Below, piece by piece: positions 35,377 through 44,309 of a stretch of DNA of 64,000 nucleotides (positions are counted from its first letter, which is position 1; every line of letters starts with the position of its first letter). Under the pieces are notes generated by a model that was not told the DNA's origin, did no database searches, and was given only the letters and a program-made list of their open reading frames with translations. Source of the DNA: JAMXLO01 sp963749575 (GTDB taxonomy: Bacteria > Pseudomonadota > Alphaproteobacteria > Acetobacterales > Acetobacteraceae); contig CAVVNM010000012.1 in assembly GCA_963749575.1 (NCBI GenBank), positions 124,001 through 188,000 of the forward strand. The letters are read 5' to 3'. A program made the position numbers and the translations under genes.

Positions 35377-35391
35377 TTAACCGCAAAGTAA
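35377..35391. promoter_or_regulatory. candidate CtrA-type box upstream of fliF
   Basis: TTAA (35377-35380), seven bases and GTAA (35388-35391) match the TTAA-N7-TTAA box of the cell-cycle regulator CtrA with one mismatch. It lies 37 bp upstream of the fliF start, and early flagellar operons are CtrA targets in Caulobacter (known). The match is short, so chance is possible. Confidence 0.35.
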
Positions 35392-35428
35392 GCGCAACGA
35401 GTCACTCTGCCGCCGACGGAAGGCACCC

Positions 35429-37099
35429 ATGACGGGTGCATGGGTGACAGTGATGAAGGCCCTCGTGGAAGGGCTGCGAGCTCTGGGTCCGGCCCGGCTC
35501 GCCGCGATGGGCGCCGTCGCATTGGGCATGCTTGGCATGTTGGCGCTGATGGTGCTGCGCGGCGGCACCGAGCCCATGGCGCTGCTGTATGGCGATCTCG
35601 ACCTGCGCGATGCCTCGCAGGTGGTAGACCAGCTCGCTCGCCGCCACATCCCCTATCGTATCGGCGCCAATGGGAGCCAGGTCCTGGTACCGGGAGAGCA
35701 GGTCGCCGAGGCACGGCTGGCACTTGCCCGCGAAGGCCTGCCCGCCGGCGGCTCGGTCGGCTACGAAATCTTCGACCGTTCCGACGGCCTCGCCGCCACG
35801 GAGTTCCAGCAGAAGATCAACGAGACCCGTGCGCTGGAGGGAGAGATCGCCCGCACCATCCGCGCCATGCAGGGCATCCGCGATGTTCGTGTGCATCTGG
35901 TGCTGCCGCGCCGCGAGCCGTTCGCCCGCGAACGCCAGGATGCGCAGGCCAGCGTGATGCTCACCATGGCCGGCGCCGGCCGACTGGACCGCGAGGGGAT
36001 CCAAGCAGTCCTCAATCTGGTCGCTGCCGCGGTGCCCGGCCTGCGGCCCCAGAACATCGCGATCGTCGATTCGCGCGGTGACCTGCTGGCGCGCGCCGGA
36101 GAACCGGTCGGCCCCACGGCAACCGCGCTTTCCACCGAGGAAGTGCGCTACGCCACCGAACTCCGCCTGGCGCGCGCGGTCGAGGAGATGCTTGAGCGTA
36201 CTCTGGGAGCCGGCCACGTCCGCGCCGAGGCCGCGGTGCGCATGAGCTTCGACCGGCTCAACCAGACCGAAGAGCATTATGACCCTGACGGTCAGGTGAC
36301 CCGCAGCACGCAGAACGTCACCAACAACTCCAAAAGCACGGAACCGAACGGCACCGTCACGGTGCAGAACAACCTGCCCAACGCCGATGCCGGCCACGAG
36401 AACGCCGGCTCGCAGGAGGCGCGGCAGGAGGAGACCACCAACTACGAGATCAGCAAGACGGTGCGCACGCTGATCCGCGAGCAGCCGCAGATTGACCGGA
36501 TCAGCCTAGCGGTGATGGTGGATGGCACAGACAGCGTCGGCGCGGACGGCAAGCACGTCTGGCAGCCGCGCGCGGCCGAGGACCTGGATCACATCACCGG
36601 CCTGGTGAAGAGCGCGATCGGCTACGACGAGAAGCGCGGCGACCATGTCGAGGTCGTGAGCATGCGCTTCACCGCGGACGACCCCGCACCGGCGGTCGAC
36701 GGCGGCGGATTTCTCGGCCTTCAGTTCGACAAGGCCGATCTGCTGCACCTCGCGCAGACCGCGCTGTTCGGCGCGATCGGCGTGCTGGCGCTGCTGCTCG
36801 TGCTGCGGCCGATGGTGTTGCGAATCACCTCGGTGGCGCCCGCGATGCTGGCCAGTGGCAGCACGGCCCTGGCATCACTCGGCGGTCCAATGGGCGCCGC
36901 GTTGCCGGCCCCAGCGGCTCAGGCCATCGCGGCGGGTTTGCCGCCACCGATGCTGGAGGACGAAAGCATGGTGAACATCGCGCAGATCGAGGGTCAGATG
37001 CGCGCCTCCTCGCTGCGTCGTATCGGCGAGCTGGTCGAGAAACATCCGGAGGAGACACTGTCGATCATGCGCGGCTGGATGGTGCAGGAGAACACCTGA
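35429..37099 (+). CDS. fliF: flagellar MS-ring protein FliF
   Basis: This is the 556-aa inner-membrane ring that seeds the flagellum. It has an N-terminal membrane segment (around residues 25-42) and ring-building motifs GSVGYEIFDRSD, TEFQQKINETRALEGEIART and VRVHLVLPRREPF. A low-conservation loop follows, with a second membrane segment near residue 440 (TALFGAIGVLALLLVLRP). The C-terminal FliG-binding tail ends EETLSIMRGWMVQE. GGAAGG stands just before ATG 35429. It begins the fliF-fliG-fliH-fliN-flbD unit. Confidence 0.96.
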   Translation: MTGAWVTVMKALVEGLRALGPARLAAMGAVALGMLGMLALMVLRGGTEPMALLYGDLDLRDASQVVDQLARRHIPYRIGANGSQVLVPGEQVAEARLALAREGLPAGGSVGYEIFDRSDGLAATEFQQKINETRALEGEIARTIRAMQGIRDVRVHLVLPRREPFARERQDAQASVMLTMAGAGRLDREGIQAVLNLVAAAVPGLRPQNIAIVDSRGDLLARAGEPVGPTATALSTEEVRYATELRLARAVEEMLERTLGAGHVRAEAAVRMSFDRLNQTEEHYDPDGQVTRSTQNVTNNSKSTEPNGTVTVQNNLPNADAGHENAGSQEARQEETTNYEISKTVRTLIREQPQIDRISLAVMVDGTDSVGADGKHVWQPRAAEDLDHITGLVKSAIGYDEKRGDHVEVVSMRFTADDPAPAVDGGGFLGLQFDKADLLHLAQTALFGAIGVLALLLVLRPMVLRITSVAPAMLASGSTALASLGGPMGAALPAPAAQAIAAGLPPPMLEDESMVNIAQIEGQMRASSLRRIGELVEKHPEETLSIMRGWMVQENT

Positions 37100-37100
37100 G

Positions 37101-38114
37101 GTGCTGCAGTCGGAAGACTATCGCGCGATCTCCGGGGCACAGAAGGCGGCGATTCTGATGCTGGCGCTCGGCGAGGAGCAGTGCACTCGGCTGTTCGCCA
37201 TGATGCACGAGGACGAGATCAAGGACATCTCGTCCGCCATGTCGCAGCTTGGCGCGGTTCGGTCGGAGGTCGTGGAGCGGCTATGCGTTGACTTTGTCGA
37301 TCACATGGGGGCCGCCGGCAACCTGGTCGGCAGCTACGAAAGCACCGAACGACTGCTGCAGAAGACGCTGCCGCGCGACCGCGCGTCACAGATCATGGAG
37401 GAAATCCGCGGTCCTGCCGGCCGCACGATGTGGGACAAGCTCGGCAACGTGCACGAGGCGGTGCTGGCGAACTACCTGAAGAACGAATACCCGCAGACCG
37501 TTGCTGTGGTGCTGTCCAAGGTGCGCCCCGACCATGCCGCGCGAGTGCTGGCGCTGCTGCCCGACTCGTTCGCCATGGAAGTGGTGATGCGCATGCTGCG
37601 CATGGAGAGCGTGCAGAAGGACGTGCTGGCAGGCGTTGAGCGCACGCTGCGTGCCGAGTTCATGTCCAATCTGGCGCGCAGCACGCGACGCGACGCGCAC
37701 GAGATGATGGCGGACATCTTCAACAACCTCGACCGTCAGTCGGAGACGCGCTTCGTCGCCGCACTGGAGGAGCGTAACCGCGAATCGGCCGAACGCATCA
37801 AGGCACTGATGTTCACCTTCGATGACCTGATCCGCCTGACACCGCAGGCGGTGCAGGTGCTGCTGCGCGCGATCGAGAAGGACAAGCTGCCGGTCGCGCT
37901 GAAGGGTGCGTCGGAGAAGCTGCGCGAGATGTTCTTCAAGAACATGTCGGACCGCGCAGGGAAGATCCTGACGGACGACATGGAGGCGCTCGGCCCGGTG
38001 CGGCTGCGCGATGTGGACGAGGCGCAGGCCAATATTGTCGGTCTCGCCAAGGAGCTTGCGGCGCAGGGCGCGATCGAGATCGCCGAAAGCAAGGACGAGG
38101 AGATGGTTTACTAG
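37101..38114 (+). CDS. fliG: flagellar motor switch protein FliG
   Basis: This is the 337-aa rotor protein that binds FliF at its N-terminus and transmits torque from the stators through its C-terminal charged helix. Conserved segments are GAQKAAILMLALGEEQ, LKNEYPQTVAVVLSKVRPDH, FTFDDLIRLTPQAVQVLLR and FFKNMSDRAGKILTDDM. The start is GTG 37101, one base after the fliF stop, with AGGAGAAC inside the end of fliF. It abuts fliH. Confidence 0.96.
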   Translation: MLQSEDYRAISGAQKAAILMLALGEEQCTRLFAMMHEDEIKDISSAMSQLGAVRSEVVERLCVDFVDHMGAAGNLVGSYESTERLLQKTLPRDRASQIMEEIRGPAGRTMWDKLGNVHEAVLANYLKNEYPQTVAVVLSKVRPDHAARVLALLPDSFAMEVVMRMLRMESVQKDVLAGVERTLRAEFMSNLARSTRRDAHEMMADIFNNLDRQSETRFVAALEERNRESAERIKALMFTFDDLIRLTPQAVQVLLRAIEKDKLPVALKGASEKLREMFFKNMSDRAGKILTDDMEALGPVRLRDVDEAQANIVGLAKELAAQGAIEIAESKDEEMVY

Positions 38115-38774
38115 ATGGATGGATTCGCGCCTCACGCGACGGCCGGAACGCTGTTCGCCGAGGACTTCGGCAGCCCGGAAGCGGCGCCCGAACCCGCAGT
38201 GATCGAGCCCGTGTTCAGCGCCAGCGAACTACGTGCGGCGCGCGAGACGGGTTGGCGCGATGGGCGCACGGCGGGATTGCAAGAGGCAGCCGAAGCCGAT
38301 GCGGCAATGACGCGACAGGCGATGGCAGCGATCGCGGAGCAGTTCGCGGTGGAATGCGATGCGGCGGCAGTACGGGCCGAACAATCGGCCGAAGCCATCG
38401 CACGCCTGCTGACGGCCAGCCTGGCGGCGATGTTTCCGACGCTGTGCGCGCGCTATGGCGAAGCGGAGGTACGCGCCATCGTCCGCACCGTGCTGCCCGC
38501 GCTGACTCAGGAGACTGCGATCACCGTGCGCGCGCATCCACGAACCGCGGCGGCCGTGGCACAGGAGATCGCGCGGCTGGACCCCGATCTGATAGCGCAC
38601 ATACAGGCCGTCGATTGTGACGCAATGCCGCCAGGTGACGTGCGGATCGCGTGGCACAACGGTACCGCCACACGCGATGCCGCCGCGTTGTGGCAGCAGG
38701 TCGCGGCGGTCCTGGCGCCTGCCGGGCTGTTGCGGGCGGACGCGGCAATCAGGGAGACAGTCGATGGCAATTGA
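38115..38774 (+). CDS. fliH: flagellar assembly protein FliH-like
   Basis: This is a 219-aa protein in the fliH position (called flbE in Caulobacter). It has an acidic N-terminus (LFAEDFGSPEAAPEP), a long Ala/Glu-rich helical region (RETGWRDGRTAGLQEAAEAD) and a C-terminal domain with TVRAHPRTAAAVAQEI and CDAMPPGDVRIAWHNG, matching the FliH C-terminus. FliH regulates the export ATPase FliI, which is not in this window. ATG 38115 directly follows the fliG stop, and the gene overlaps fliN. Confidence 0.85.
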   Translation: MDGFAPHATAGTLFAEDFGSPEAAPEPAVIEPVFSASELRAARETGWRDGRTAGLQEAAEADAAMTRQAMAAIAEQFAVECDAAAVRAEQSAEAIARLLTASLAAMFPTLCARYGEAEVRAIVRTVLPALTQETAITVRAHPRTAAAVAQEIARLDPDLIAHIQAVDCDAMPPGDVRIAWHNGTATRDAAALWQQVAAVLAPAGLLRADAAIRETVDGN

Positions 38775-39090
38775 CATGGCGCTCGCCGAACTGGCTGACG
38801 GCACCGTTTCCAATACCGAAAGCAGCGCCCTGCGCGGCGTGCGCGAGCTGGAGGCGGTGTACGACATTCCGGTCACCGTCAGCGCGGTGCTCGGCAAGGC
38901 CACGATGCAGGTGAGCCAGTTGTTGAAACTGGGCCGCGGCGCCGTGGTGGAGCTGGACCGCAAACTCGGCGAGGCGATCGACATCTACGTCAACAATCGG
39001 CTGGTCGCGCGCGGCGAGGTGGTGATGGTCGATGACAGCCGGCTCGGCGTGACGATGACGGAAATCGTCAAGACCGACCGGGCAGGTTAG
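38764..39090 (+). CDS. fliN: flagellar motor switch protein FliN
   Basis: This is a 108-aa C-ring subunit of the SpoA-domain type. The conserved core is YDIPVTVSAVLGKATMQVSQ, LLKLGRGAVVELDRKLGE and VNNRLVARGEVVMVDDSRLG. It helps hold export cargo and FliH at the rotor base. ATG 38764 overlaps the end of fliH by 11 bp. Confidence 0.95.
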   Translation: MAIDMALAELADGTVSNTESSALRGVRELEAVYDIPVTVSAVLGKATMQVSQLLKLGRGAVVELDRKLGEAIDIYVNNRLVARGEVVMVDDSRLGVTMTEIVKTDRAG

Positions 39091-39096
39091 CCCATC

Positions 39097-40428
39097 ATGC
39101 GCGTGCTGATCATCGGCTCGCTTGCCGGCGAACTGGGCCAGGCCGCGCGCATCGCGATCGCGCGCGGGGCGAAGCTCGACCAGGCGGACGATGTGGACAC
39201 CGCACTGGCGCGGCTGCGCGCCGATGCCCGCGTCAATCTGGTGCTGTGCGACGTGGTGCACGACGTGGGCGCGGTGGTGCGCTCGCTCGCCGCTGAACGC
39301 ATGGCGGTGCCGGTCGTCGCCTGCGGCACCGGCGACGATGCGGAGGCCGCCGCGCGCGCGATCCGTGACGGCGCGCGCGAGTTTTTGCCGCTGCCGCCCG
39401 ATCCCGACCTGATCGCCGCCATCCTGGAAGCCGCCGCCGGCGAAAGCCATGCGATGGTGGTGCGCGACCCTGCCATGCAGGCCACGGTGCGCCGCGCCGA
39501 GCAGGTTGCTGGATCTGGGGCCTCGGTGCTGATCACCGGCAAGTCGGGCACCGGCAAGGAGGTGCTGGCGCGCCACCTCCATCGCCGCTCGCGCCGAAGC
39601 GCCGGCCCGTTCGTCGCGCTGAACTGCGCGGCAATTCCGGACAATCTGCTGGAGTCGGAACTGTTCGGCCATGAAAGAGGTGCCTTCTCCGGCGCGGTGG
39701 CGCGGCGGGTCGGCAAGTTCGAGGCCGCTGATGGCGGCACGCTGCTGCTGGACGAGATCAGCGAGATGGACATCCGTCTGCAGGCCAAGCTGCTGCGTGC
39801 TCTGCAGGAAAAGGAGATCGACCGATTGGGCGGCGCGGCGGCGGTACGGGTGAACGTGCGCATCCTTGCCACTACCAATCGCGACCTGGCAGCTCTGGTG
39901 CAGCGCGGCGCATTCCGCGAGGATCTGTATTTCCGCCTCAATGTCGTGTCGCTGCACATACCGCCGCTGCGTGAACGGCCAGGCGACATCGTCGCCCTGG
40001 CCGATCATTTCGCCCGTCGCTACGCCGACGTGAACGGGCTGCCGTTCCGCACCCTTACGCATGCGGCACTGTTGCGGCTCACCTCGCATTCCTGGCGCGG
40101 CAACGTGCGCGAGCTGGAGAACTGCATCCACCGCGCGGTGTTGCTTGCCGATGGTCCGGCGATCGACATCGAGGCGATCGAGCTTGGGCCTCCTCCTGCC
40201 GCGACGCCGCAGCTACCGGTGGGCGGCGGCATCGCCTCACTGGTCGGCCGCCGGATGGAGGAGGTGGAGCGCGACCTGATCATCGAGACGCTGGGCCACA
40301 CACTCGGCAACCGGACGCATGCGGCGACTATCCTCGGCATTTCGATCCGCGCCCTGCGCAACAAGCTGCGCGACTATGCCGCGCACGGCGTCGCTGTGCC
40401 GCCACCGGTGGCCGGTGTGACGGCGTGA
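39097..40428 (+). CDS. flbD: sigma-54-dependent flagellar regulator FlbD
   Basis: This is a 443-aa activator of sigma-54 promoters of middle and late flagellar genes. An N-terminal receiver-like domain (residues 1-115) has LVLCDVVHDVG at the usual phosphorylation region. The AAA+ domain has Walker A TGKSGTGKE, the sigma-54 loop as GAFSGA instead of the common GAFTGA, Walker B GGTLLLDEIS and the arginine-finger region ATTNRDL. A C-terminal Fis-type helix-turn-helix reads NRTHAATILGISIRALRNKL. Its place between fliN and flhA is that of Caulobacter flbD. Predicted targets are the promoters at 30941 and 31119. Confidence 0.93.
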   Translation: MRVLIIGSLAGELGQAARIAIARGAKLDQADDVDTALARLRADARVNLVLCDVVHDVGAVVRSLAAERMAVPVVACGTGDDAEAAARAIRDGAREFLPLPPDPDLIAAILEAAAGESHAMVVRDPAMQATVRRAEQVAGSGASVLITGKSGTGKEVLARHLHRRSRRSAGPFVALNCAAIPDNLLESELFGHERGAFSGAVARRVGKFEAADGGTLLLDEISEMDIRLQAKLLRALQEKEIDRLGGAAAVRVNVRILATTNRDLAALVQRGAFREDLYFRLNVVSLHIPPLRERPGDIVALADHFARRYADVNGLPFRTLTHAALLRLTSHSWRGNVRELENCIHRAVLLADGPAIDIEAIELGPPPAATPQLPVGGGIASLVGRRMEEVERDLIIETLGHTLGNRTHAATILGISIRALRNKLRDYAAHGVAVPPPVAGVTA

Positions 40429-40450
40429 GCGTGGTATGCCGAACAGAGCG

Positions 40451-40490
40451 GCCTTCTCCCCCCACCTCCCTCCCGCCAGGCGAGGGGGAG
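40451..40490. repeat. C/G-rich inverted segment upstream of flhA
   Basis: Runs such as CCTCCCTCCCGCC (40465-40477) and CGAGGGGGAG (40481-40490) can pair partly. They resemble the C-rich repeat material at 5770-5794 and near 7765-7800. It is probably a dispersed repeat remnant in the 122-bp gap between flbD and flhA. Confidence 0.4.
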
Positions 40491-40550
40491 TAGGCGCAGC
40501 GTTCCGCCCCGCCGTGCAGCAGGGGACTGGGGTGAGGCGGCCCAGACGAC

Positions 40551-42634
40551 ATGGCTGACGCCGTCGCCGCGGCGGGATTCCTCCCCACCCTGACCGCCCG
40601 CGCCCGTCAGTTCGCCCCAGGCAGCGACGTCGGGCTCGCGCTCGGCGTGGTTGTGCTGCTCTCCGTACTCATCCTGCCGTTGCCCACCCTGCTGCTGGAC
40701 CTCGGTCTCGCGCTATCCATCACCGCTGCGGTCCTGGTGCTGATGGTGGCGCTGTTCCTCAATCGCCCGCTCGACTTCTCCAGCTTTCCGACGTTGCTGC
40801 TGCTCACCACGCTGCTGCGTCTGTCGCTCAACGTCGCCGTCACCCGCATGATCCTCTCGCACGGCAACGAAGGTCCGCTTGCTGCCGGCCATGTGGTGGC
40901 GGCCTTCGGCGGCTTCCTGATGGGCGGCGACGTGGTCATCGGACTGATCATCTTCTCCATCCTGCTGGTGGTGAACTTCATGGTCATCACCAAGGGCTCC
41001 GGTCGCATTGCCGAGGTCGCCGCACGGTTCAGCCTGGACGCGATGCCGGGCAAGCAGATGGCGATCGACGCTGATCTCTCCTCCGGCATCGTCGACGAGA
41101 AGGAAGCCCGCCGCCGCCGCCGCGAACTCGAGGAGGAAAGCGGCTTTTACGGCGCGATGGACGGCGCGGCGAAGTTCGTCCGCGGAGATGCGATCGCGGC
41201 ACTGATCATCACGGTCATCAACATTCTGGGCGGCTTGGCGATCGGCCTGTTGCGGCATGGGATGAGCTTCGCCGACGCCGCCGCCACCTTCACCACGCTG
41301 ACCGCGGGTGACGGCCTGGTGTCGCAGATCCCGGCGCTGTTGGTCTCCACCGCCGCCGGCATCGTGGTCACCAAGGGCGGCATGGAGGGAACTGCCGATG
41401 CGGCCCTGATCCGCCAGCTGGGCAGCAGCCCGAAGCCGCTGGCAATGGCCGCAGGGGTGGCGACGGTACTCGCGCTGCTGCCCGGCCTGCCGATGCTGCC
41501 GTTTATCACGCTGGCCGGCCTTGCCGGTGGTGGCGCCTGGCTGCGCTACAAGAACCCGCCGCTCGCGGTGTCGGACCAGCCGACGGTGCTGGCCGCCACA
41601 GAGCAGCCGATCACCGACACCCTGCGAATGGACATGATCCGACTTGAGCTGGGCTACGGTCTACTGACGCTCGCCGGTGGTGAGACGCCGCGGCTGACCG
41701 AGCAGATCAAGGGTCTGCGCCGCTCGGTTGCCGCCGAGATGGGCTTCGTGCTGCCGCCGGTGCGCATCCAGGACAACATGCAGCTTGGCGCCAACCATTA
41801 CACGATCCGCGTCAAGGAGATCGAGGCTGGCAGCGGTGAATTGCGTCCGACCTTGCTGCTGGCAATGGATCCGAAGGGCGGTACCCCCCGGTGCAAGGCG
41901 AGGTAACGCGGGAACCAGCGTTTGGCCTACCGGCCCTGTGGATCGATCCGGCGCTTAAGGAAGAGGCGTTGTTCCGCGGCTGTACGGTGGTCGATCCGCC
42001 GAGCGTGCTGACCACACACCTGACCGAGGTGGTGCGCGAGACGATGGCAGAGCTGCTGTCCTATGCCGAGACACAGAAGCTGCTGGACGAATTGCCACGC
42101 GAGCAGCAGAAGCTGGTGGCCGACCTGATCCCGTCGCAGATCACCGTGGGCGGCGTGCAGCGCGTGCTGCAAAGCCTGTTGGCGGAACGGGTCTCCATTC
42201 GCGATCTGCCGACGATACTGGAAGGTATCCATGAGGCGTGCGGCGGGGCTGCGCGCGCGATTCCCGCGATCGTCGCGCACGTCCGCGCGCGGCTGGCGCG
42301 GCAGATCAGCGACAGCCATATCGGGGCGGCAGGCTACATCCCGCTGGTCACGCTCTCGGCCGAATGGGAGACCGAGTTTGCCGAGGCACAGGTCGGGGCG
42401 CCTGAGGATCGCCAGTTTGCCATGGCGCCCAGCAAATTGCAGGACTTCATGCAGAAGCTGCGCACCGCATTCGATGCCGCCGCCAGTGCCGGTGAGGTCC
42501 CGGTGCTGCTGACCTCCGGCGGCGTTCGCAGCCAGGTGCGCGCAATCGTGGAGCGCATCCGGCCGACCACCCCGGTCATGGCACAGGCGGAGATCCATCC
42601 GCGGGCAAGGATCCGCACGGTGGGGACGATATGA
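40551..42634 (+). CDS. flhA: flagellar export gate protein FlhA, one frameshift in a C-run
   Basis: This is the large export-gate subunit. An N-terminal membrane domain of about eight helices includes the FHIPEP region (LNVAVTRMILSHGNEGP, RFSLDAMPGKQMAIDADLSS). A cytoplasmic domain binds chaperone-cargo pairs (MDMIRLELGYGLLTL, then EPAFGLPALWID and RVLQSLLAERVSIRDLPTIL). The frame breaks at a run of six C at about 41884-41890; adding one C joins the halves into 694 aa, the expected length. A deletion in a homopolymer is a classic sequencing error. Confidence 0.93.
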
Positions 42635-42656
42635 CGGGCGCCGGCCGGGCAATGCC

Positions 42657-43533
42657 ATGCGCCTGAAACTCTACCGCGCCCCGGCGATGGCGCAGGCGAT
42701 GGCACGCGTGCGCGCCGAATTAGGTGAGGATGCGCTGATCCTCGCCACCCGCCGGGTCGGCGACGGGGTCGAGGTCACAGCCGCCCTGGAACCCCAGACC
42801 CCATCGCCGCCATTGCCCCCCGCCGACCCCGCCCGCCTCGCCGCGCTCGAGTTCCATGGAGTCCCCGCCGTACCTGCGCGCTGCCTTGCAGCGGGGTGAA
42901 CTCGAAACTGCACTGACCGATACGATACCGTTCGCCAGCCTGCCACTGGGCGAGTCGCCGCTGCTCCTGGTTGGCCCGCCCGGCGCGGGCAAGACCCTGA
43001 CCGTTGCCCGCCTCGCCACCCGCCTCGTGATGGCGGGCGTCCTCCCGATGGTGATCACCGCCGACGGCAAACGTGCTGGCGCGATTGAACAACTTGCCGC
43101 CTTCACCAGGCTGCTAGGGATCAGCCTTGTTGTCGCCTGCCACCCGGTCACCCTTGGCCGCGCGTTGACCCGCCGCCAGAACGCCGCACCGGTGCTGGTC
43201 GATGCCCCCGGCTGCAATCCGTTCGACACTGCCCAGATGGAAGAACTGACGGCGCTTGCCGCGACCGCCCGCGCCACCATGGTGCTGGTCCTCGCCGCCG
43301 GACTGGACCCGGCCGAAGCGACCGATCAGGCGCAGGCGTTTGCCGCTTCCGGCGCCCGTCTTTTGGTCGCGACGCGGCTCGACCTGGCGCGACGCCTCGG
43401 CGGCATCCTGGCCGCCGCCAGCACCGGCTTGGCGCTGACGGAGGCCGGCATTGGTCCCGGCGCGGCCGATGGGCTGCTGCCGATCACCCCGGCGTGGCTT
43501 GCCACGCGTTTGCTGACGGGAATGCACGCATGA
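42657..43533 (+). CDS. flhF: flagellar GTPase FlhF, one frameshift
   Basis: This is an SRP-type GTPase that, with FlhG, sets flagellum place and number at the membrane. The first frame holds the short FlhF N-terminus (RLKLYRAPAMAQAMARVRAE, DALILATRRVGDGVEVTAA). After a break at a run of four C near 42873 the second frame holds the G domain: VGPPGAGKTLTVARLA, DAPGCNPFD, ATRLDLARRLGG and LTEAGIGPGAADGL. Removing one C gives 291 aa, short for the family, because the linker between the N-terminal part and the G domain is almost absent. It is coupled to flhG by ATGA. Confidence 0.85.
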
Positions 43534-44267
43534 CGGAAGCCCGGACCATCGCGATCGCCTCGGGCAAAGGCGGCGTCGGTAAGACCTGGTTCGCCATCAC
43601 CCTGGCACACGCGCTCGCACGGCGGGGGCACCGCGTACTGTTGTTCGACGCCGATCTCGGTCTCGCCAACGTCGACATCCAGCTCGGCCTGACGCCGCGG
43701 CAGGACCTTGGCGGCGTCATTGCCGGCCGCGCCACGCTGGCCGATGCCACATTGCAACATCCCGATGGAGGTTTCGCCATCGTCGCCGGCAGTTCCGGTT
43801 CCGGTGCCCTCTCCGCCATCGACCCAGCGGCGCTGGAACAGATGCTGTCCGCCCTGCATGTCGAGACAGCGCGCTATGACACGGTGTTGCTTGACCTCGG
43901 CGCCGGACTCGACCGCGCGGTACGCCGGATGTCGGCATGGACCGACGCGCTGCTGGTGCTGGCCACCGAGGAGCCGACCAGCCTGACTGACGCCTACGCT
44001 GTGATCAAGCTGCACGCCGCCGACCAACCGCGAGGTGATGTCCGTGTGGTGGTGAACCAGGCGACGACCCGCCAGGGCGGCGAGCGCACCTTCGCCACAC
44101 TGGAGCGCGCCTGCCAGGCTTTCCTGGGCCGCACGCCCGCCCTCGCCGGTGTTGTCCGCCGCGATGACCGCGTCCGCGACGCTATCCGCCGGCAGACGCT
44201 GCTGCTGTCACGCCACCCCTTATCGCCGGCCGCTGTCGACGTGGAGGCTATCGCACGTTCGTTGTAG
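43530..44267 (+). CDS. flhG: flagellar number regulator FlhG/FleN (MinD-like ATPase)
   Basis: This is a 245-aa ParA/MinD-type ATPase that stimulates FlhF and limits flagellum number. It has the deviant Walker A SGKGGVGKTW at residues 10-19, LLFDADLGLANVDIQLGL and YDTVLLDLGAGLDRAV. It lacks the N-terminal activating helix seen in some FlhG proteins. The start ATG 43530 overlaps the flhF stop. It is the last gene of the flagellar unit before opgC. Confidence 0.92.
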   Translation: MTEARTIAIASGKGGVGKTWFAITLAHALARRGHRVLLFDADLGLANVDIQLGLTPRQDLGGVIAGRATLADATLQHPDGGFAIVAGSSGSGALSAIDPAALEQMLSALHVETARYDTVLLDLGAGLDRAVRRMSAWTDALLVLATEEPTSLTDAYAVIKLHAADQPRGDVRVVVNQATTRQGGERTFATLERACQAFLGRTPALAGVVRRDDRVRDAIRRQTLLLSRHPLSPAAVDVEAIARSL

Positions 44268-44309
44268 GCTCTCCCCCACCGCACCACATGCGCGTGCGGA
44301 GGCACGGTC

